DNA from: Prorocentrum cordatum
Taxonomy: Eukaryota > Sar > Dinophyceae > Prorocentrales > Prorocentraceae
Reading direction: 5' to 3'
Assembly: GCA_963575745.1 (NCBI GenBank)
Contig: CAUYUJ010019342.1
Location: 77,501-141,500 of the forward strand
Length of the DNA stretch: 64,000 nucleotides
Shown here: one piece after another, positions 19,772 to 30,392 of the stretch
How positions within the stretch are numbered: the first letter of the stretch is position 1
How the letters are laid out: each line of letters starts with the position of its first letter
Position numbers and translations under genes: made by a program
Notes under the pieces: generated by a model
Database searches by the model: none
The model's input: only the letters and a program-made list of their open reading frames with translations
Told to the model about the DNA's origin: nothing

Positions 19772-20134
19772 ACGATCCTTGGCCGGCCGTTCCTGCACGT
19801 GTTCAAAGCAAGGATCAAAGCTTGCTACAATATCGAGAGCATCGGCGAGCAGCGGCTCGGACATCTCAAGAACTTCGGGGAGATGACGATCATGAAGGAG
19901 TCGCTCGAATCGGTGACGCAGATGATCCGCCATAACCGCTGCCGGTCGACCGAGAAGAAGGACGGGAGCACAGAGTTCGTGAGGATCACGCTGTGCGTCG
20001 CCACGGAGTGGGCCGCCCTCGAGAGCGCAGTGTTGGCCGCACTGTGCCGCACGGGGGCCGTGAAGAAGGTAGGCCCGCCGCCGCGCGGCCCGCTCGAGAG
20101 GGAGGCAGCCAAGCTCCTGGAGGAGCTGCAGTAG
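19772..20134 (+). CDS. Conserved-looking hypothetical coding fragment
   Basis: The frame reads TILGRPFLHVFKARIK, a mixed helical region, then VRITLCVATEWAALESAVL and a Pro/Gly linker before ELEELQ-like residues at the stop (20132-20134). Composition is balanced and free of repeats, unlike shadow frames nearby. It follows the RT remnant directly in the same orientation and may be a separate gene fragment or part of the same element. I recall similar domains in dinoflagellate proteins but cannot name one. The true start is not visible; the frame opens at 19637. Confidence 0.5.
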   Translation, partial: TILGRPFLHVFKARIKACYNIESIGEQRLGHLKNFGEMTIMKESLESVTQMIRHNRCRSTEKKDGSTEFVRITLCVATEWAALESAVLAALCRTGAVKKVGPPPRGPLEREAAKLLEELQ

Positions 20135-20538
20135 GACGCCCGCCTGCTGCCAGGAAGGAGGAGGGAGGTGAGAGGAGGACTGAGGCCACGAGTTCTTTTG
20201 CTGAAAGTCCAAGTTTAGGGCAAGAAGGTTTGAGGTCGTCCCTTCTCCATGAAGCTGAGATTGTTAGGCTTGCTCGGGGCTCCTCCGAGCGGGCCACCTG
20301 GACCCTGGCCTGGCGCTGTCTTTCTTGAGGAAAAGGAAGGGGGCGTCGGGGGCGGAAGATGTCTCGACAGTAGGTGCGTGCTATCTGGCCCGAGAGTGGG
20401 CGTCCCCGAAGGCACAGCAAACTTCTCGGAAAGCGCGAGGGCTTCTGCGAAGTCCAGCCGCCTTGTAAGAAAGCCTTCCCTCATCACTTCCCCCCTCGCT
20501 CGCCGCCGAACCTAGTCGGACGCCGCCGACGACGAGAC
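20135..20538. other. No gene recognised
   Basis: Ordinary GC-rich sequence between the coding fragment and family G copy 3. No inverted repeat or tract stands out. Confidence 0.4.
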
Positions 20539-20740
20539 TTGAGCAGGGACCGACAATCCCGGCATTCCTATAGGCCTATGACGACATGTTCTTGGAACCC
20601 CACAAACAAAAACAGTGTTCTCAGAACAGAGACCCGATGCGCCAGAACACGAGACAGTCCCGGCCAGACATGCTCTGAGGACATCCCGCGCAGGCCACGA
20701 GAGGCTCTTGGAACATTCTCTGGTGGCCCTCGTTAGGCCT
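20539..20740. mobile_element. Family G element, copy 3 (right end lost)
   Basis: The left end TTGAGCAGGGACCGACAATC and internal AACCCCACAAACAAAAAC, GTTCTCAGAACA and CCAGACATGCTCTG segments match the complete copy at 15631. The right terminus is replaced at the start of the purine tract. Confidence 0.75.
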
Positions 20741-20779
20741 CTTTAGGGGGGGGGCGCCCTGGGCGTGCCGGGGCCCTCT

Positions 20780-21565
20780 CCGGGAGGACGAGGAGGAGGA
20801 GGAGGAAGGAGGAGGAGGAGGAGGAAGGAGGAGGAGGAGGAGGAAGGAAGGAGGAGGAGGAAGAGGGCGAGGAGGAGGAGGATAACGAGGAAGGAGGAGG
20901 CGGTGGAAGAGGAGGAGGGAAGGAGAAGGAGGGAGATGAGAGTAGGAGGAGGAGGACGAGGGGAGGAGGCGGACGAGGAGGAGAATAAGAAAGGAAAGAA
21001 AAAAGAGAAGAAGGGGAAAAAGAGAAAAAAAAAAGGGAAAACAAGAAAAAAACAAAGAAAAGACAAAAAGAAGGAGGACGAGGAGGAGGAGAGACGACGG
21101 CGAAGACCCGCCGCCTGCCCGGCCGCGGCGCCCAGGGCCCGCAAAGGCGCGCCCGGGCGGAGGCGGCGGCGGCCGGCGGCCCGCGGAAGCCCACGGGCAC
21201 GTAGTCGGACACCAGGTCCTCCTTGGGGGGCAGCCTTGCGCCAGTCGGTCCAGAGCCGGGAGGGGGTGGGGGGGGGGCTCCTCCCTCCTCCTCCTCATCC
21301 TCCCCTCCTCCTCCTCTCCTCCATCCCCTATCTTTCTCCACCCCACCCTCCTCGTCGCGTTCCTCCTCCTCCCTCCTCCTCCTCCTCCTCCTCCTCCTCC
21401 CTCCTCGTCTCCCACCTCGCGTTCCTCCTCCTTCCTCCTCCTCCACCTCGCCCTTCCTCCTCCTCCTCCTCCTCCTCCTCCTCCTCCTCCTCCACCTCCA
21501 CCTCCTCCTCGCGTCCCTCCTCCTCCTTCTCCTCCTCCTCCTGCACCTCCACCTCCTTACGCCCG
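20780..21565. repeat. Purine tract and inverted pyrimidine tract
   Basis: 20780-21095 is GGA-rich and grades into an A-rich AAAGAAAAG stretch (20985-21070). 21270-21565 is CCT-rich. The 175 bp between them is GC-rich unique sequence. The long frames on both strands (e.g. 20733-21710) follow the repeats. Confidence 0.9.
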
Positions 21566-21713
21566 CTCCGATCCAGATCCTACCGAAAGCTCTCACGCCC
21601 GCCTGCCGCACGGGGCCGGCCGCGCCGTGCTCGCGGCACTGGACTGCGTCACGGCGCGCGTGCGCGCCCTTCGTACTTGAGGACCATATCCCATCGCACT
21701 TGAGGACCATATC

Positions 21714-21859
21714 CCAGAAATTATTTCGAGCACCTGGAAATGTGTCGAAGGAGCGCCGAAAGAGTGTCGAAACAGTGTCGACACAGTGTGTCTCCCAGGA
21801 CCCGACACGCGAAAACCCTTGAGGTTCGGCACTTGTTTGGTGCTCGAAATTCTATCTGG
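21714..21859. mobile_element. Family M inverted-repeat element, copy 1
   Basis: Ends CCAGAAATTATTTCGAGCACC and its near inverse GGTGCTCGAAATTCTATCTGG. The core GTGTCGAAACAGTGTCG and CCCAGGACCCGACACG is shared with 54555-54722. Two copies of CTTGAGGACCATATCCCA stand 24 bp apart just to the left. Confidence 0.75.
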
Positions 21860-22315
21860 TGATCAGGGCTGAAGTAGGTTGGAACATCATAACCTATGGG
21901 TCAGCCACGTGCAGAGCGGGGAGGGGGGAGGGCTTAGCACCCCTGCTTCTCAGAAGGCGAGGGCCTCATCTGTAGATACACGTCGGTCGGAAGGGGTAGG
22001 TAGAAAACATGAAGCAGGGAGGCGGATCAAGTGGATTGGGTCCAGGCCCTCCCAGGGAACAACAACACACAGCAACAGCATGCCGATTCTTGAAGTAGGA
22101 AGGCGCTTGAAGTAGATTGGGATCTGGAAACCAACAATACCTACTTTCAACGACCGGCGGACATACGTCAGGCCGGCGCCTCCAAAGAGGCAGCCCCCCT
22201 TCCGAGAAGCCCTCCCGCCTCCTTCCCTTCTGCGAAGCCCCCCCCCCTCCTTCCCTCCCACGAGGTCCTTCCAAGAAGCAGCCTCCTTCTAAGAATCCCC
22301 CCTCCCTCCACCCCC
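21860..22315. other. No gene recognised
   Basis: Low-complexity C-rich patches (22190-22315) and a few short direct repeats (CTTGAAGTAG twice near 22090-22115). Confidence 0.4.
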
Positions 22316-22485
22316 TCGGGGATGGACAGACCTCCCTTTAGTAAAACGTGGTTTAGTGAAACGACCCGAGGCCCAAACCTGGCGGGCGCCAGCATGGAAA
22401 ATAACGGCCACGGCGCCCTCTCGAGAACCGAAAACGGACAATTCACTAATCGACGTGTCACTGTTGGGGTCTGTCCAACCCCGAA
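22316..22485. mobile_element. Family E element, copy 3
   Basis: Left end TCGGGGATGGACAGACCTCC, right end GGTCTGTCCAACCCCGA. The interior GAGGCCCAAACCTGGCGGGC is shared with copy 4 at 43031. Confidence 0.8.
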
Positions 22486-22654
22486 CCCCCTCCTGCGCAC
22501 CGCCAAGTGGGGGCGCCGCGGCGGGCGCTGGCTACCGACGCTGCCGGAGGGGCCGAACCACGGGCGCCCCGCTCCGCAGCTCTGCGGGGCCAACGTTTCC
22601 CACCACCGCGACCACCACCACAGGCAGGGCGGGGCAGAAGGGAGGATGGGGAGT

Positions 22655-23135
22655 TCCTCCTCCTCCTCCTCCTCGCTCCTCCCTTCTCGCTCCTCCTCCT
22701 CCTCGCTCCTCGAGCCTTGCTCCTCGCTCCTCGCTCCTCCGAGGTTACTCCTCCTCGCTCCTCGCTCCTCGTTCCTCGCTGATCCTCCTCCTCCTCCTCG
22801 CGCCTCGTTCCTCGCTCCTCCTCCTCGCTCCTCGCTCCTCGCTCCTCCTCCTCCTCCTCCTCCTCCTCCTCGCACCTCGCTCCTCGTTCCTCGCTGATCC
22901 TCCTCCTCCTCGCTCCTCGCTCCTCGCTCCTCGTTCCTCGCTCCTCCTCCTCCTCTTCCTCGTCCTCCTCCTCCTCCTCCTCCTCCTCCTCGCTCCTCGC
23001 TCCTCGCTCCTCGCTGCTCGCTCCTCCTCTTCCTCCTCCTCCTCCTCCTCGCTCCTCGCTCCTCGCTCCTCGCTCCTCGCTGCTCGCTCCTCGCTGCTCG
23101 CTCCTCCTCATCCTCCTCCTCCTCCTCCTCCCTGC
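22655..23135 (+). repeat. (CCT)n mixed with (CTCCTCG)n
   Basis: CCT units interspersed with repeated GCTCCTCGCTCCTCG blocks, giving a two-level repeat. Minus-strand frames read SEERGARSEE-type repeats and are not genes. Confidence 0.93.
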
Positions 23136-23242
23136 GGTCGCGGTGGGGGACGACCGGCCCCTCGAGCTCGGCGGGCGCCCGGCGGCGCCCGCGCCGCGCG
23201 GCCGCCCAGTCTGGACGGGCGCGCTCCACCCCTCGCAGAGTA

Positions 23243-23418
23243 CAGTCGGGGCGCTGAACAAGGAACCCTTCTCGTTGTGGAGGGGCTCCGTGTTCCTCGA
23301 TTGTTTCGCAGCTTGCCTTAGGTTGTCCTTAGGTCTTCGATGGGGAATCGAAATTTAACTTTCTTTAAAAAGGAGCCTCTTTCCTTATTTAGGGTTCCTT
23401 AGGTCAACGCCCCGACTT
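23243..23418 (+). mobile_element. Family C MITE, copy 3 (176 bp)
   Basis: Same orientation and exactly the same length as copy 1. TA lies at 23241-23242 and 23419-23420. The right end is CGCCCCGACTT. Confidence 0.88.
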
Positions 23419-23844
23419 TAGCTGCTCGCGAATGGCCTGGATCCGCCGCGGGGGTTTTACAGTCAAAACGTAGTTTTAAGGACGGGTGACAAGGACGCAA
23501 GACCCTTGGAGGCCGAAGTTGGGTTTTCCTAGGGCGGCGGGCGACCAGTGATGATGGCAAGGACGGGCCTCAGAGGCAAGGACACACAAGGGTACCCTAG
23601 ATCCCTAGATGAAGGCGCGCGTCCTTACTGGGCGCGTTGGCTGTACGACCTGTTGCGTCGAGGCGAACAGACCCTTTTCCGGACGTTTGCGAGGGGGCAC
23701 TCTGCGAGTCGTGGCACGCACTCGGCGACAGTCCACCTGGCCCGCGCCAGGTTGCTGACCCCGCGGCGCCGCTACGGCGGGCCGATGAGGGCGACGACGA
23801 GGACGACGACTGCAAAGGCCCAGACTCACTCGCGCTGCGCAACT
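23419..23844. other. No confirmed gene; protein-level similarity to 29255
   Basis: A plus frame around 23598 reads SLDEGARPYWARWLYDL, similar to SLDEAAHPYCARELYAV at about 29252. Too short to call a gene. Confidence 0.35.
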
Positions 23845-24050
23845 TGGTGGTCCCGAAACGTGGTGGTGAGAACACCCGGTGGTGAGTTTTGGGCGATTTG
23901 GGTAATGGTCTTCGAGCGCTGGCTGGCCCAGGAAACGCAAAACCTCGTGGCGACCGCGTGTCCCCAAACCCGGTGGTGACCCAGAATTATTATTTGGGGG
24001 AATCGGGGTCACCACCGGGTGTCTCACCACCTGGTTTGGAGACCACCCAG
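23845..24050. repeat. Family K repeat, copy 2
   Basis: CCCGGTGGTGA units and inverses (GTCACCACCGGGTG) laid out as in 10523-10730 but with a GTGGTG variant, as if the array had drifted together. Confidence 0.6.
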
Positions 24051-24092
24051 CAACAAACTGCCGGAAAATGTTTGCTATCTTCAGCCTCTGGG

Positions 24093-24200
24093 GGCACTCA
24101 CCGGGCCCCGGGACCATCAAAAACGGCTCGGGATGAGGGGCTGGTTTCGGGGAAGGGGTCCAGACCCCTGGCGGCGCACGTCGTGAAAAACACGTCCGCA
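24093..24200 (-). repeat. Family L fragment
   Basis: The reverse complement matches 31640-31745 and 53098-53160 (GGACCCCTTCCCCGA, CGAGCCGTTTTTGATGG). Confidence 0.5.
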
Positions 24201-24424
24201 GAGATCTGGGGACGACGGCGGCGACGACGGGGGAGGCGATGGCGGTGGCGAGGAAAGCCCGATTCACCAGGCCTGGAATGCTTCGAGTGCCAACTTCTCC
24301 CTTACATCCCCATCCTCCTCCACAGCCTCCCCGTCGCTGCCGTGCAAAGCAGTGCAACACAATGGGGAAAGAGGAGACGTGACAGATGTGACGAGGACGG
24401 TGGGAAACGCTGGTGGGGAGGATG

Positions 24425-24625
24425 CGGAAGAGCACGGGGGAGGAGGAGGAGGAGGAGGAGAATACGGAGGAGGTGGAGGGGGAGTGAGAGGGGGAGGAGT
24501 AGGAGGAGGAGGAGGAGGAGGAGGAAGAGGAGGAGGAGGAGGAGGAAGAGAAGGAGGAGGAGGAGGAGGAGGAGGAGGAGGAGGAGGAGGAGGAGGGGGA
24601 GGGAGGGAGAGGAGGAGAGGGAAGA
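24425..24625 (+). repeat. (GGA)n purine tract
   Basis: GGA units with scattered A and AGA interruptions. Overlapping frames are Gly/Glu/Arg-only. Confidence 0.93.
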
Positions 24626-24770
24626 CTTGGCATCCAGGGCCAGAGACCCCAATCGGTTGGGGACACCATCCTGCCATCGGCGAGCAGCAGCGCACGGTGC
24701 TGGCAATCACACTGAGACGCACACGTACATGTGTGCAGAAGAATGTACAGAAACATTAGTGGGCAAACAA

Positions 24771-24907
24771 ACCTACCTCGCTTTTGACCAACCTCGCTTC
24801 CAAGAGATACCAAGCGATGCCAAACTACGGCCTGTACTGGTCAGGCCGCTTGATGAGGAGGCGCGTGGTAGGACTTGGTTTTGCCTGGAAGCGAAAGCGG
24901 GGTAGGT
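24771..24907. repeat. Short inverted-repeat element
   Basis: ACCTACCTCGCTTT at the left is inverted as GAAAGCGGGGTAGGT at the right, and CTCGCTTCCAAG near the left resembles the inverse of CCTGGAAGCG. Single copy. Confidence 0.5.
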
Positions 24908-25485
24908 AATTCACGCTCTGAAACATACCGACCGTGGCGTGTCCCATACCTGCAAACACAAACCACAACAGACGAACACAGCACAGTCCCCCAACCTGGG
25001 TCCGGATCCACTGTGACCACAACTCTCACTGAGTGCGGTCCTTTGAGAAGAATGGGCCAACCCTCCTATCCGCAAGCATCGTGTGATGATCTCGACTTGC
25101 CAGAGGATCTGAAATCGTCTTGCAGAGGGCGCTAAGACTGAGGACACGCTCCATTGACAAGAATCGCCTGGACCACGAACCTGTCCGGCGGACGTGTAAA
25201 AGAAACAAACAACACGGAAGCAAATACAACTGGAACCACTACGGCCACAATACAATACTCTCATGGCCGAGCTCGCGCCACTGATTTAACTCAAAGTTCA
25301 GCCCACGGAAGCAGTGGCCAGAAGGCTGACACTGCAAGAAGGAGGATGAAGACGACGAGGAGGCTGATGGCGGGGGGAGGGAACAGGAGTGTGGAGGAGC
25401 AGAGGGACGAGGGGGGGCACGGAGGAGACAGGAAGGAAGAGGGAGAGAAGGGAAGAGGATTTGTTCGTGTCTGTTTTCTTTCAGC
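24908..25485. other. No gene recognised
   Basis: Mixed sequence followed by a weak GGA-rich patch (25370-25460). No feature that I can support. Confidence 0.4.
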
Positions 25486-25486
25486 A

Positions 25487-25653
25487 GGCGACGAACGGTA
25501 TGAAATAAACTGTTCCGTCGCCGGGGGGCGATGCCCCAGGGCGGCTGGAAAGTTCATGCCTTGACGCGCGACCGTCAGCGTAGAAACTTTCCAGCCGCCC
25601 TGGGACAGGTGCCCCCGACAACGAAACAGTTTATGTTATACCGTTCTTCGCCC
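25487..25653. mobile_element. Near-perfect foldback with about 68-bp arms
   Basis: The left arm 25487-25554 and right arm 25585-25653 are inverted and about 85-90% identical by eye (shared CAGGGCGGCTGGAAAGTT, ATAAACTGTT, GAACGGTAT). The loop is only about 30 bp. It resembles a MITE-type foldback; no target duplication is clear. Confidence 0.85.
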
Positions 25654-25679
25654 GTTCTTTCTTTTTCTCCCTAGAAAGA

Positions 25680-25890
25680 AGGAGCAGCAATTGCAAGCAC
25701 GAGGAGAGGAGGGGGGGAGTGGAGGGAGAGCAGGGGAGCGGCGGGAAAGACGAGGAAGAAGCAGAGGAGGGAGGAGGAGTAGGAGGACGAAGAGGGCGAA
25801 GTGCTGGAACGAGGAGAAGCGAACGGTGAAGAGGGGGGGAGGGAGAGCGCGGACAGGTCAGTCAAAAAGCGAAGGAGGACGGGGATCGAT
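25680..25890 (+). repeat. Purine-rich tract
   Basis: GGAGGA and AGAGG units, less regular than the other tracts. No gene. Confidence 0.75.
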
Positions 25891-26099
25891 GAGGGAGGAA
25901 TCCGCTACCATGCCTGCACGGAGTGGGCGTGCTAGAATGCGGGTCTGTTGTCTGGGAGGTTTCATAACCTGTTCTAGGTTCTAGGGGCGCCCCCTCGACG
26001 CACGCACCCCCTAAAGGGGGCCTCCGGTGGAGCTCCCTTTGGGCCTCGAAACGTGCGAGGGGCTTGCCGAGCTGGGCGCGGGGCCGCAACGCGGACACT

Positions 26100-26465
26100 G
26101 CCACTGGGGCCTCCCTCCCTCCCTCCCTCCCTCCATCCATCCCTCCCTTCCTCCCTCTCCTCCTCCTCCTCCTCCTCCTCCTCCTCCTCCTCCTCCTCCT
26201 CCTCCTCCTCCTCCTCAGCCTCCTCCTCCTCCTCCTCATCCTCCTCCGCCTCCGCCTCCGCCTCCGCCTCCGCCTCCACCTTCACCTCCGCCTCCGCCTC
26301 CGCCTCCGCCTACGCCTCCGCCTCCGCCTCCTCCTCCTCCTCCTCCTCCTCCTCCTCCTCTCCCCTTCCCTCCTCCTTCCTCCTCCTCCTCCCTCCTCCT
26401 CCGCCTCCTCCTCCTCCTCCCCTCCTCCTCCTCCTCCCGCCTCCCCTCCTCCTCCTCCTCCTCCA
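26100..26465 (+). repeat. CCT tract with CCTCCG hexamer core
   Basis: CCTCCCT at the start, a (CTC)n run, a CCGCCT hexamer block at 26245-26330, then CTC again. The hexamer block is an internal variant expansion. Confidence 0.93.
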
Positions 26466-26735
26466 AAAAAACACAACACCAAAGACGCATCACTACCACA
26501 ACAAAATAAAATAAAAGAACCATGCATTCCAACAAACTCCATCTAAAAAACCACACACTCCAATAGCAAAACAAACCACAAAAACACACACTAAAAGAAA
26601 GAGTCAAACCCTCAAAACAAAATCGCAAAGACAGTAACAAGAAAAAATAAAAGCAAGAGCAAAGCCCAGACACAAAATCCCCTCCTCGCTATGATCCAAG
26701 GTAATAGATTGCCTAATCAACAAAAATAAAAGTCC
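26463..26735 (+). other. Abrupt A/C-rich, G-poor stretch
   Basis: About 270 bp where the plus strand is mostly A and C (AACACAACACCAAAGAC, CAAAACAAACCACAAAAAC) with very few G or T. It directly follows the CCT tract. No open frame or known signal. Confidence 0.7.
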
Positions 26736-26913
26736 TCCTCCTCCTCCTCCTCCTCCAGTCCTCCTCCTCCGGTGGAGCTCCTCATGGGGCCACGAGGCGT
26801 GTGAGGGGCGTGCCGGATCTGGTGCGGGGCCGCCACGCGGACCCTGCCGCGAGTGCCTCCGGAGGTGGAGCTCCCCGTGGGGCCACGTAGCGCGTCGCGA
26901 GCACCACGCCCTC

Positions 26914-27040
26914 GCCATCGCTCGGACGTCCATTCCCTGTGTTTTTTTGTCGGTTTCGTGCGTGTTTTTTTCTCCAAATGATCAAGGATGCTCCTCGATG
27001 GTCCTCGCCGAAGAAAAAATGCACAGGCCCGAGCGATGCC
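26914..27040. mobile_element. Family J MITE, compact copy 2 (127 bp)
   Basis: Ends GCCATCGCTCGGACGTCC and GGCCCGAGCGATGCC, with an interior nearly the same as 19338-19462. Confidence 0.85.
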
Positions 27041-27177
27041 AAGCGCCTCGCTACCGAGTCTCCTTCGGGATCTGGCTAAGATTACCTCGGAGTCCGTCAC
27101 TTCGCTCCGAGGGCCTGGTGTCGCCACCTGGCGATCTGGCCCAACCGAGCTTCGTCCCCACGCAGAGGGCGCGCGGC

Positions 27178-27540
27178 GGAGTGAGAGGAGGAGGAGGAGG
27201 AGGAGAAGGAGGAGGAGGAGGAGGAGGAGGAGGAGGAGGAGAGGAGGAGGAGAGGAGGAGGAGAGGGGAGAGGAGGAGGAGGATGATTAGGAGAGGAGCA
27301 GGAGAGGGGAGTGGGAGGGAGGATGAGAGAGGAGGAGGAGGAGGAGGAGGAGGAGAGGAGAGAGGAGGCGGTGGAGTGGAGGAGGAGAGGAGGAGGAGGA
27401 GAGAGAGGAGGAGGAGGAGGAGGAGGAGGAGAGGAGGAGGAGGAGAGGAGGAGGAGGAGAGGAGGAGGAGGAGGAAGGAGGAGACAGAGGAGGAGGGGGA
27501 GAAGGAGAAAGAGGAGGAGTTAGGAAGAGCCAAGAGGAGG
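27178..27540 (+). repeat. (GGA)n purine tract
   Basis: About 360 bp of GGA/GAGGA units. The frame at 26947-27789 exists because of it. Confidence 0.93.
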
Positions 27541-27999
27541 CAGGAGGAAGAGAGAAACAGGCGAAAGCCGGGGTGCTGTTTTCTTCAAAGCGGGGAGCCT
27601 CAACAACACCACAGGATGGCCGGGCAACCAAAACAAAAACGAAATGCTGCGTATGTCTGGCCGCGTGGCGGTCCTCCTCCTGTCCGCCGTCGCTGCGCTT
27701 CCCCCCCTCTGGAAGGACAGCGGCACATGGAAAACTCTTCCAAGCTCCAGCGTAGGGATCTTTGGGGATCGGCGATGGGACCCAGATAGTGAATGCGCAC
27801 ACGAGGGGTGCATTTCGGGTGAGATACATCAGACTCTCTGAGACCCGGCGGCACTGGAAATTTCTCGGGCCGCGTGATGCCGTCTCAGAGCGTTCCGAAC
27901 GGACTCTGAGAGAGTTCGGAACGCTCTTGAACGGAAATCTATCCTCGTCCTAAGCCCAGGCCAGGCCGGGGAAGAGGGGAGGATGGGGAAGGGTCCTCT
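27541..27999. other. No gene recognised
   Basis: Non-repetitive sequence. An inverted GAACGCTCTTGAACGG / TTCCGAACGGACTCTG-like area at 27885-27935 may form a short hairpin. Confidence 0.35.
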
Positions 28000-28252
28000 C
28001 CTCTCCTCCTCCTCCCCTCCTCCTCCCCTACTCCTCCCCTCCTCCACCTCCTCCTCCTCCTCCTCCTCCTCGCCAAACTCCTCAAACTCCTCCTCCTCCC
28101 TCTCCTCCTCCCTCTCCTCCTCCTGCTCTCTTCCCTACCTACCTATAGCAGTGGGGGTGACAAAACCAGCGCATCAGACGGGGGGGGCCCTCGCGCCACC
28201 TCCCTGTGTGCGCCGCCGAGTCGTCGGAGCCGTGGTCGCCGTGGTCGCCGTT

Positions 28253-28320
<68 letters not shown>

Positions 28321-29150
28321 GGCCGCCGTCGTCAAGGCCGACAACGCCGTCGTCGCCAAGAGCAGCGTCGCTGCCGTCGCTGCTTCGGCCGAGGCCCACC
28401 TCGGTGGACAGGGCCAACGCCAGGGCGTGGTCTTCGTCCTGCCCGTCGAGGGGGCGGGCGCTCGCTGCGGCGGGTGACTCGCCGCCCGCGCAGCGTGCGA
28501 ACAAGAAAACACCACCGGCACCATCGCCATCGCCCTCAGCATCACGATCCTCCTCCTCCTCCTCCTCCTCCTCCTCCTCGTCATGCTCCTCCTGCTCCTC
28601 CTCCACCTCCTCCTCTTCCTCCCCCTGCTCCTCCTCCTCCTCCTACCCCTCCTCCTGGTCTCCTCCTGGTCTCCTCCTCCTCAGCCTCCTCCTCCTCCTC
28701 CTCCTCCTCCTCCTCCTCCTCCCCCTCCCCTCTCCTCCCCTCCTCCTCCCTCCTCACCCTTCTCCTCCTCCTCCTCTTCTCCTCCTTCCTTCTCACCCCT
28801 CCACATCCTGCTCACCCCCCCCCCTCTTCTTCTTCTTCTTCCTCCTCCTCCTCCTCCTCCTCCTCCCCTCCTCCTCCTCCTCTCCCTCATCCTCCTCCTG
28901 CTCGATCCCCTCCTTTCCTCCTCCTCCTTCTCCTCCTCTTTCTGCTCCTCCCCCTCATCCTCCTCCTGCTCCTCCTACTCATCCTCCTCTCCCCCTCCTC
29001 CTCCTCCTCATCCTCCTCCTCTTCCTCCTCTCCACCTTCTCCTCCTCCCTCCTCCTCCTCCCCTCCTCCTCCTCTCTTCCTCCTTCTCCTCCTTCTCCTC
29101 CTCCGTCTCCTCCTCCTCCCCCTCCCTCCTCCTCCCCTTCATCCCCCTTC
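28000..29150 (+). repeat. CCT tracts around a (TCG)n run
   Basis: 28000-28130 and 28547-29150 are pyrimidine tracts. 28254-28320 is about 21 TCG/GTC units. The 28325-28545 sequence between them is unique. The minus frame 28139-28606 reads acidic (Glu, then mixed, then poly-Asp; LALALSTEVGLGRSSDGSD in the unique part), so a small acidic exon is conceivable but unsupported by splice or start signals. Confidence 0.85.
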
Positions 29151-29710
29151 GCGGCTCTTCTCGCGCAGCACCTACTCGCGCAGCCCGGAGAAGCGAAGAA
29201 AATAATTTGCTACTTATGCAGTATGGTATAGCTCACTGACGTGGACAGTGGGTAGCCTTGATGAAGCAGCGCATCCTTACTGTGCACGTGAACTGTATGC
29301 CGTGGCTCACTTGCGCGGCCACCTGCCTGAAGCGCTGCCACGGAGTTGCCCGGGCACTGCCCACGAGCCTAGGAAGCGCTGCCTGGGAAATGCCTGGGCG
29401 CTGCCAACTAGCCTCGAAGGCCTGCGCGGGCCGGGGGCCCCACGCCAAGGCAATCCACCGGATTTTAACACGAAGCCAGGACGAGGATCAAGCACCGGTT
29501 GAGGAGAGATCGAGAATCTCTGAGATCCGGCGGCTCTCCAGGATGTCTCGGGCGCTGCGGCCATATCAAGGCATTCGTCCTAGCCCAGTCCGAGCTTTTC
29601 CCTCGCTGCATCGGGCCCTGCCTGGCACGGCTTTGTTCGGACTTGGCTTCCGCTCCACTAGACGGCTCTGGCCGACTCGCGGGTGCCGCGCGGGACCAGG
29701 CGAGGCGCCG
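29151..29710. other. No gene recognised
   Basis: Contains the SLDEAAHPYCAREL-encoding fragment (29252-29300) that resembles 23598-23650. Internal GCGCTGCC and CTGCC repeats at 29330-29420. Confidence 0.35.
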
Positions 29711-29875
29711 CGGCCTGCTTGGGGGTCGGAGGTGATGCATCGGCGACGTCGGTGACGCATCGGCCACGTCGACGTGGAGAAGAACGGGTTCAAAGTCGAG
29801 ACGCATCGCCGATGCATCGGCGAAGCGGCGCGGTCCTCCGACCCCATCTGTTCGGGCCTGGTCTGGGAAGGCCTG
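29711..29875. mobile_element. Family A element, copy 5
   Basis: GGCCTGCTTGGGGGTCGGAGG on the left; GATGCATCGGCGACGTCGG and CGATGCATCGGCGAAGCGG inside; CCTCCGACCCCATCTG and CTGGGAAGGCC on the right. No long flanking direct repeats here. Confidence 0.7.
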
Positions 29876-30392
29876 GAAGGGCGAAGGTGGCGGCCCAACC
29901 CCAGCTTGCCGAAGATGACATGTTGTTGTTTCCCACATGGGGGGCTTTTCCTCGATCTAAGACTCATGCTGGCCGTCATCAGGAAGCGAAGCGTGAGGAG
30001 AGGGAATAGGAAGAACTGAAGGCCGACTAAACTGGCATGCGCTAGACTAAGACCTCCCGTGCCCATTTAGACTGCGATCCTGACACGTCAACCAAACGTA
30101 TAGTAAATAACCACCAGCGCGAACCTAGACTTTCGGACACGAAGCCAGACGTTTGGGAGCAGCGCTGGACCACCGGCGTCCATCGCCGACGCCGCCGACC
30201 CAACGTGACCCACGCGCGGACCTCCACAGGTCAGTGCTCCTGCAATTTCCTGATCCTCGGATATCCGGACCACCATGATCCAAGACTGATGAGGCCTCGT
30301 GCAATTTGCTGCCTGCTCTGTGCTCAGCAATCGCTCGAAAGTGCCCCCGCTCAGACAGCGCTGTTCCTAGAACTTGGGCTTCATAACTCCAG
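29876..30392. other. No gene recognised
   Basis: Non-repetitive and less GC-rich than its neighbours. Frames are short and unconvincing. Confidence 0.35.
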
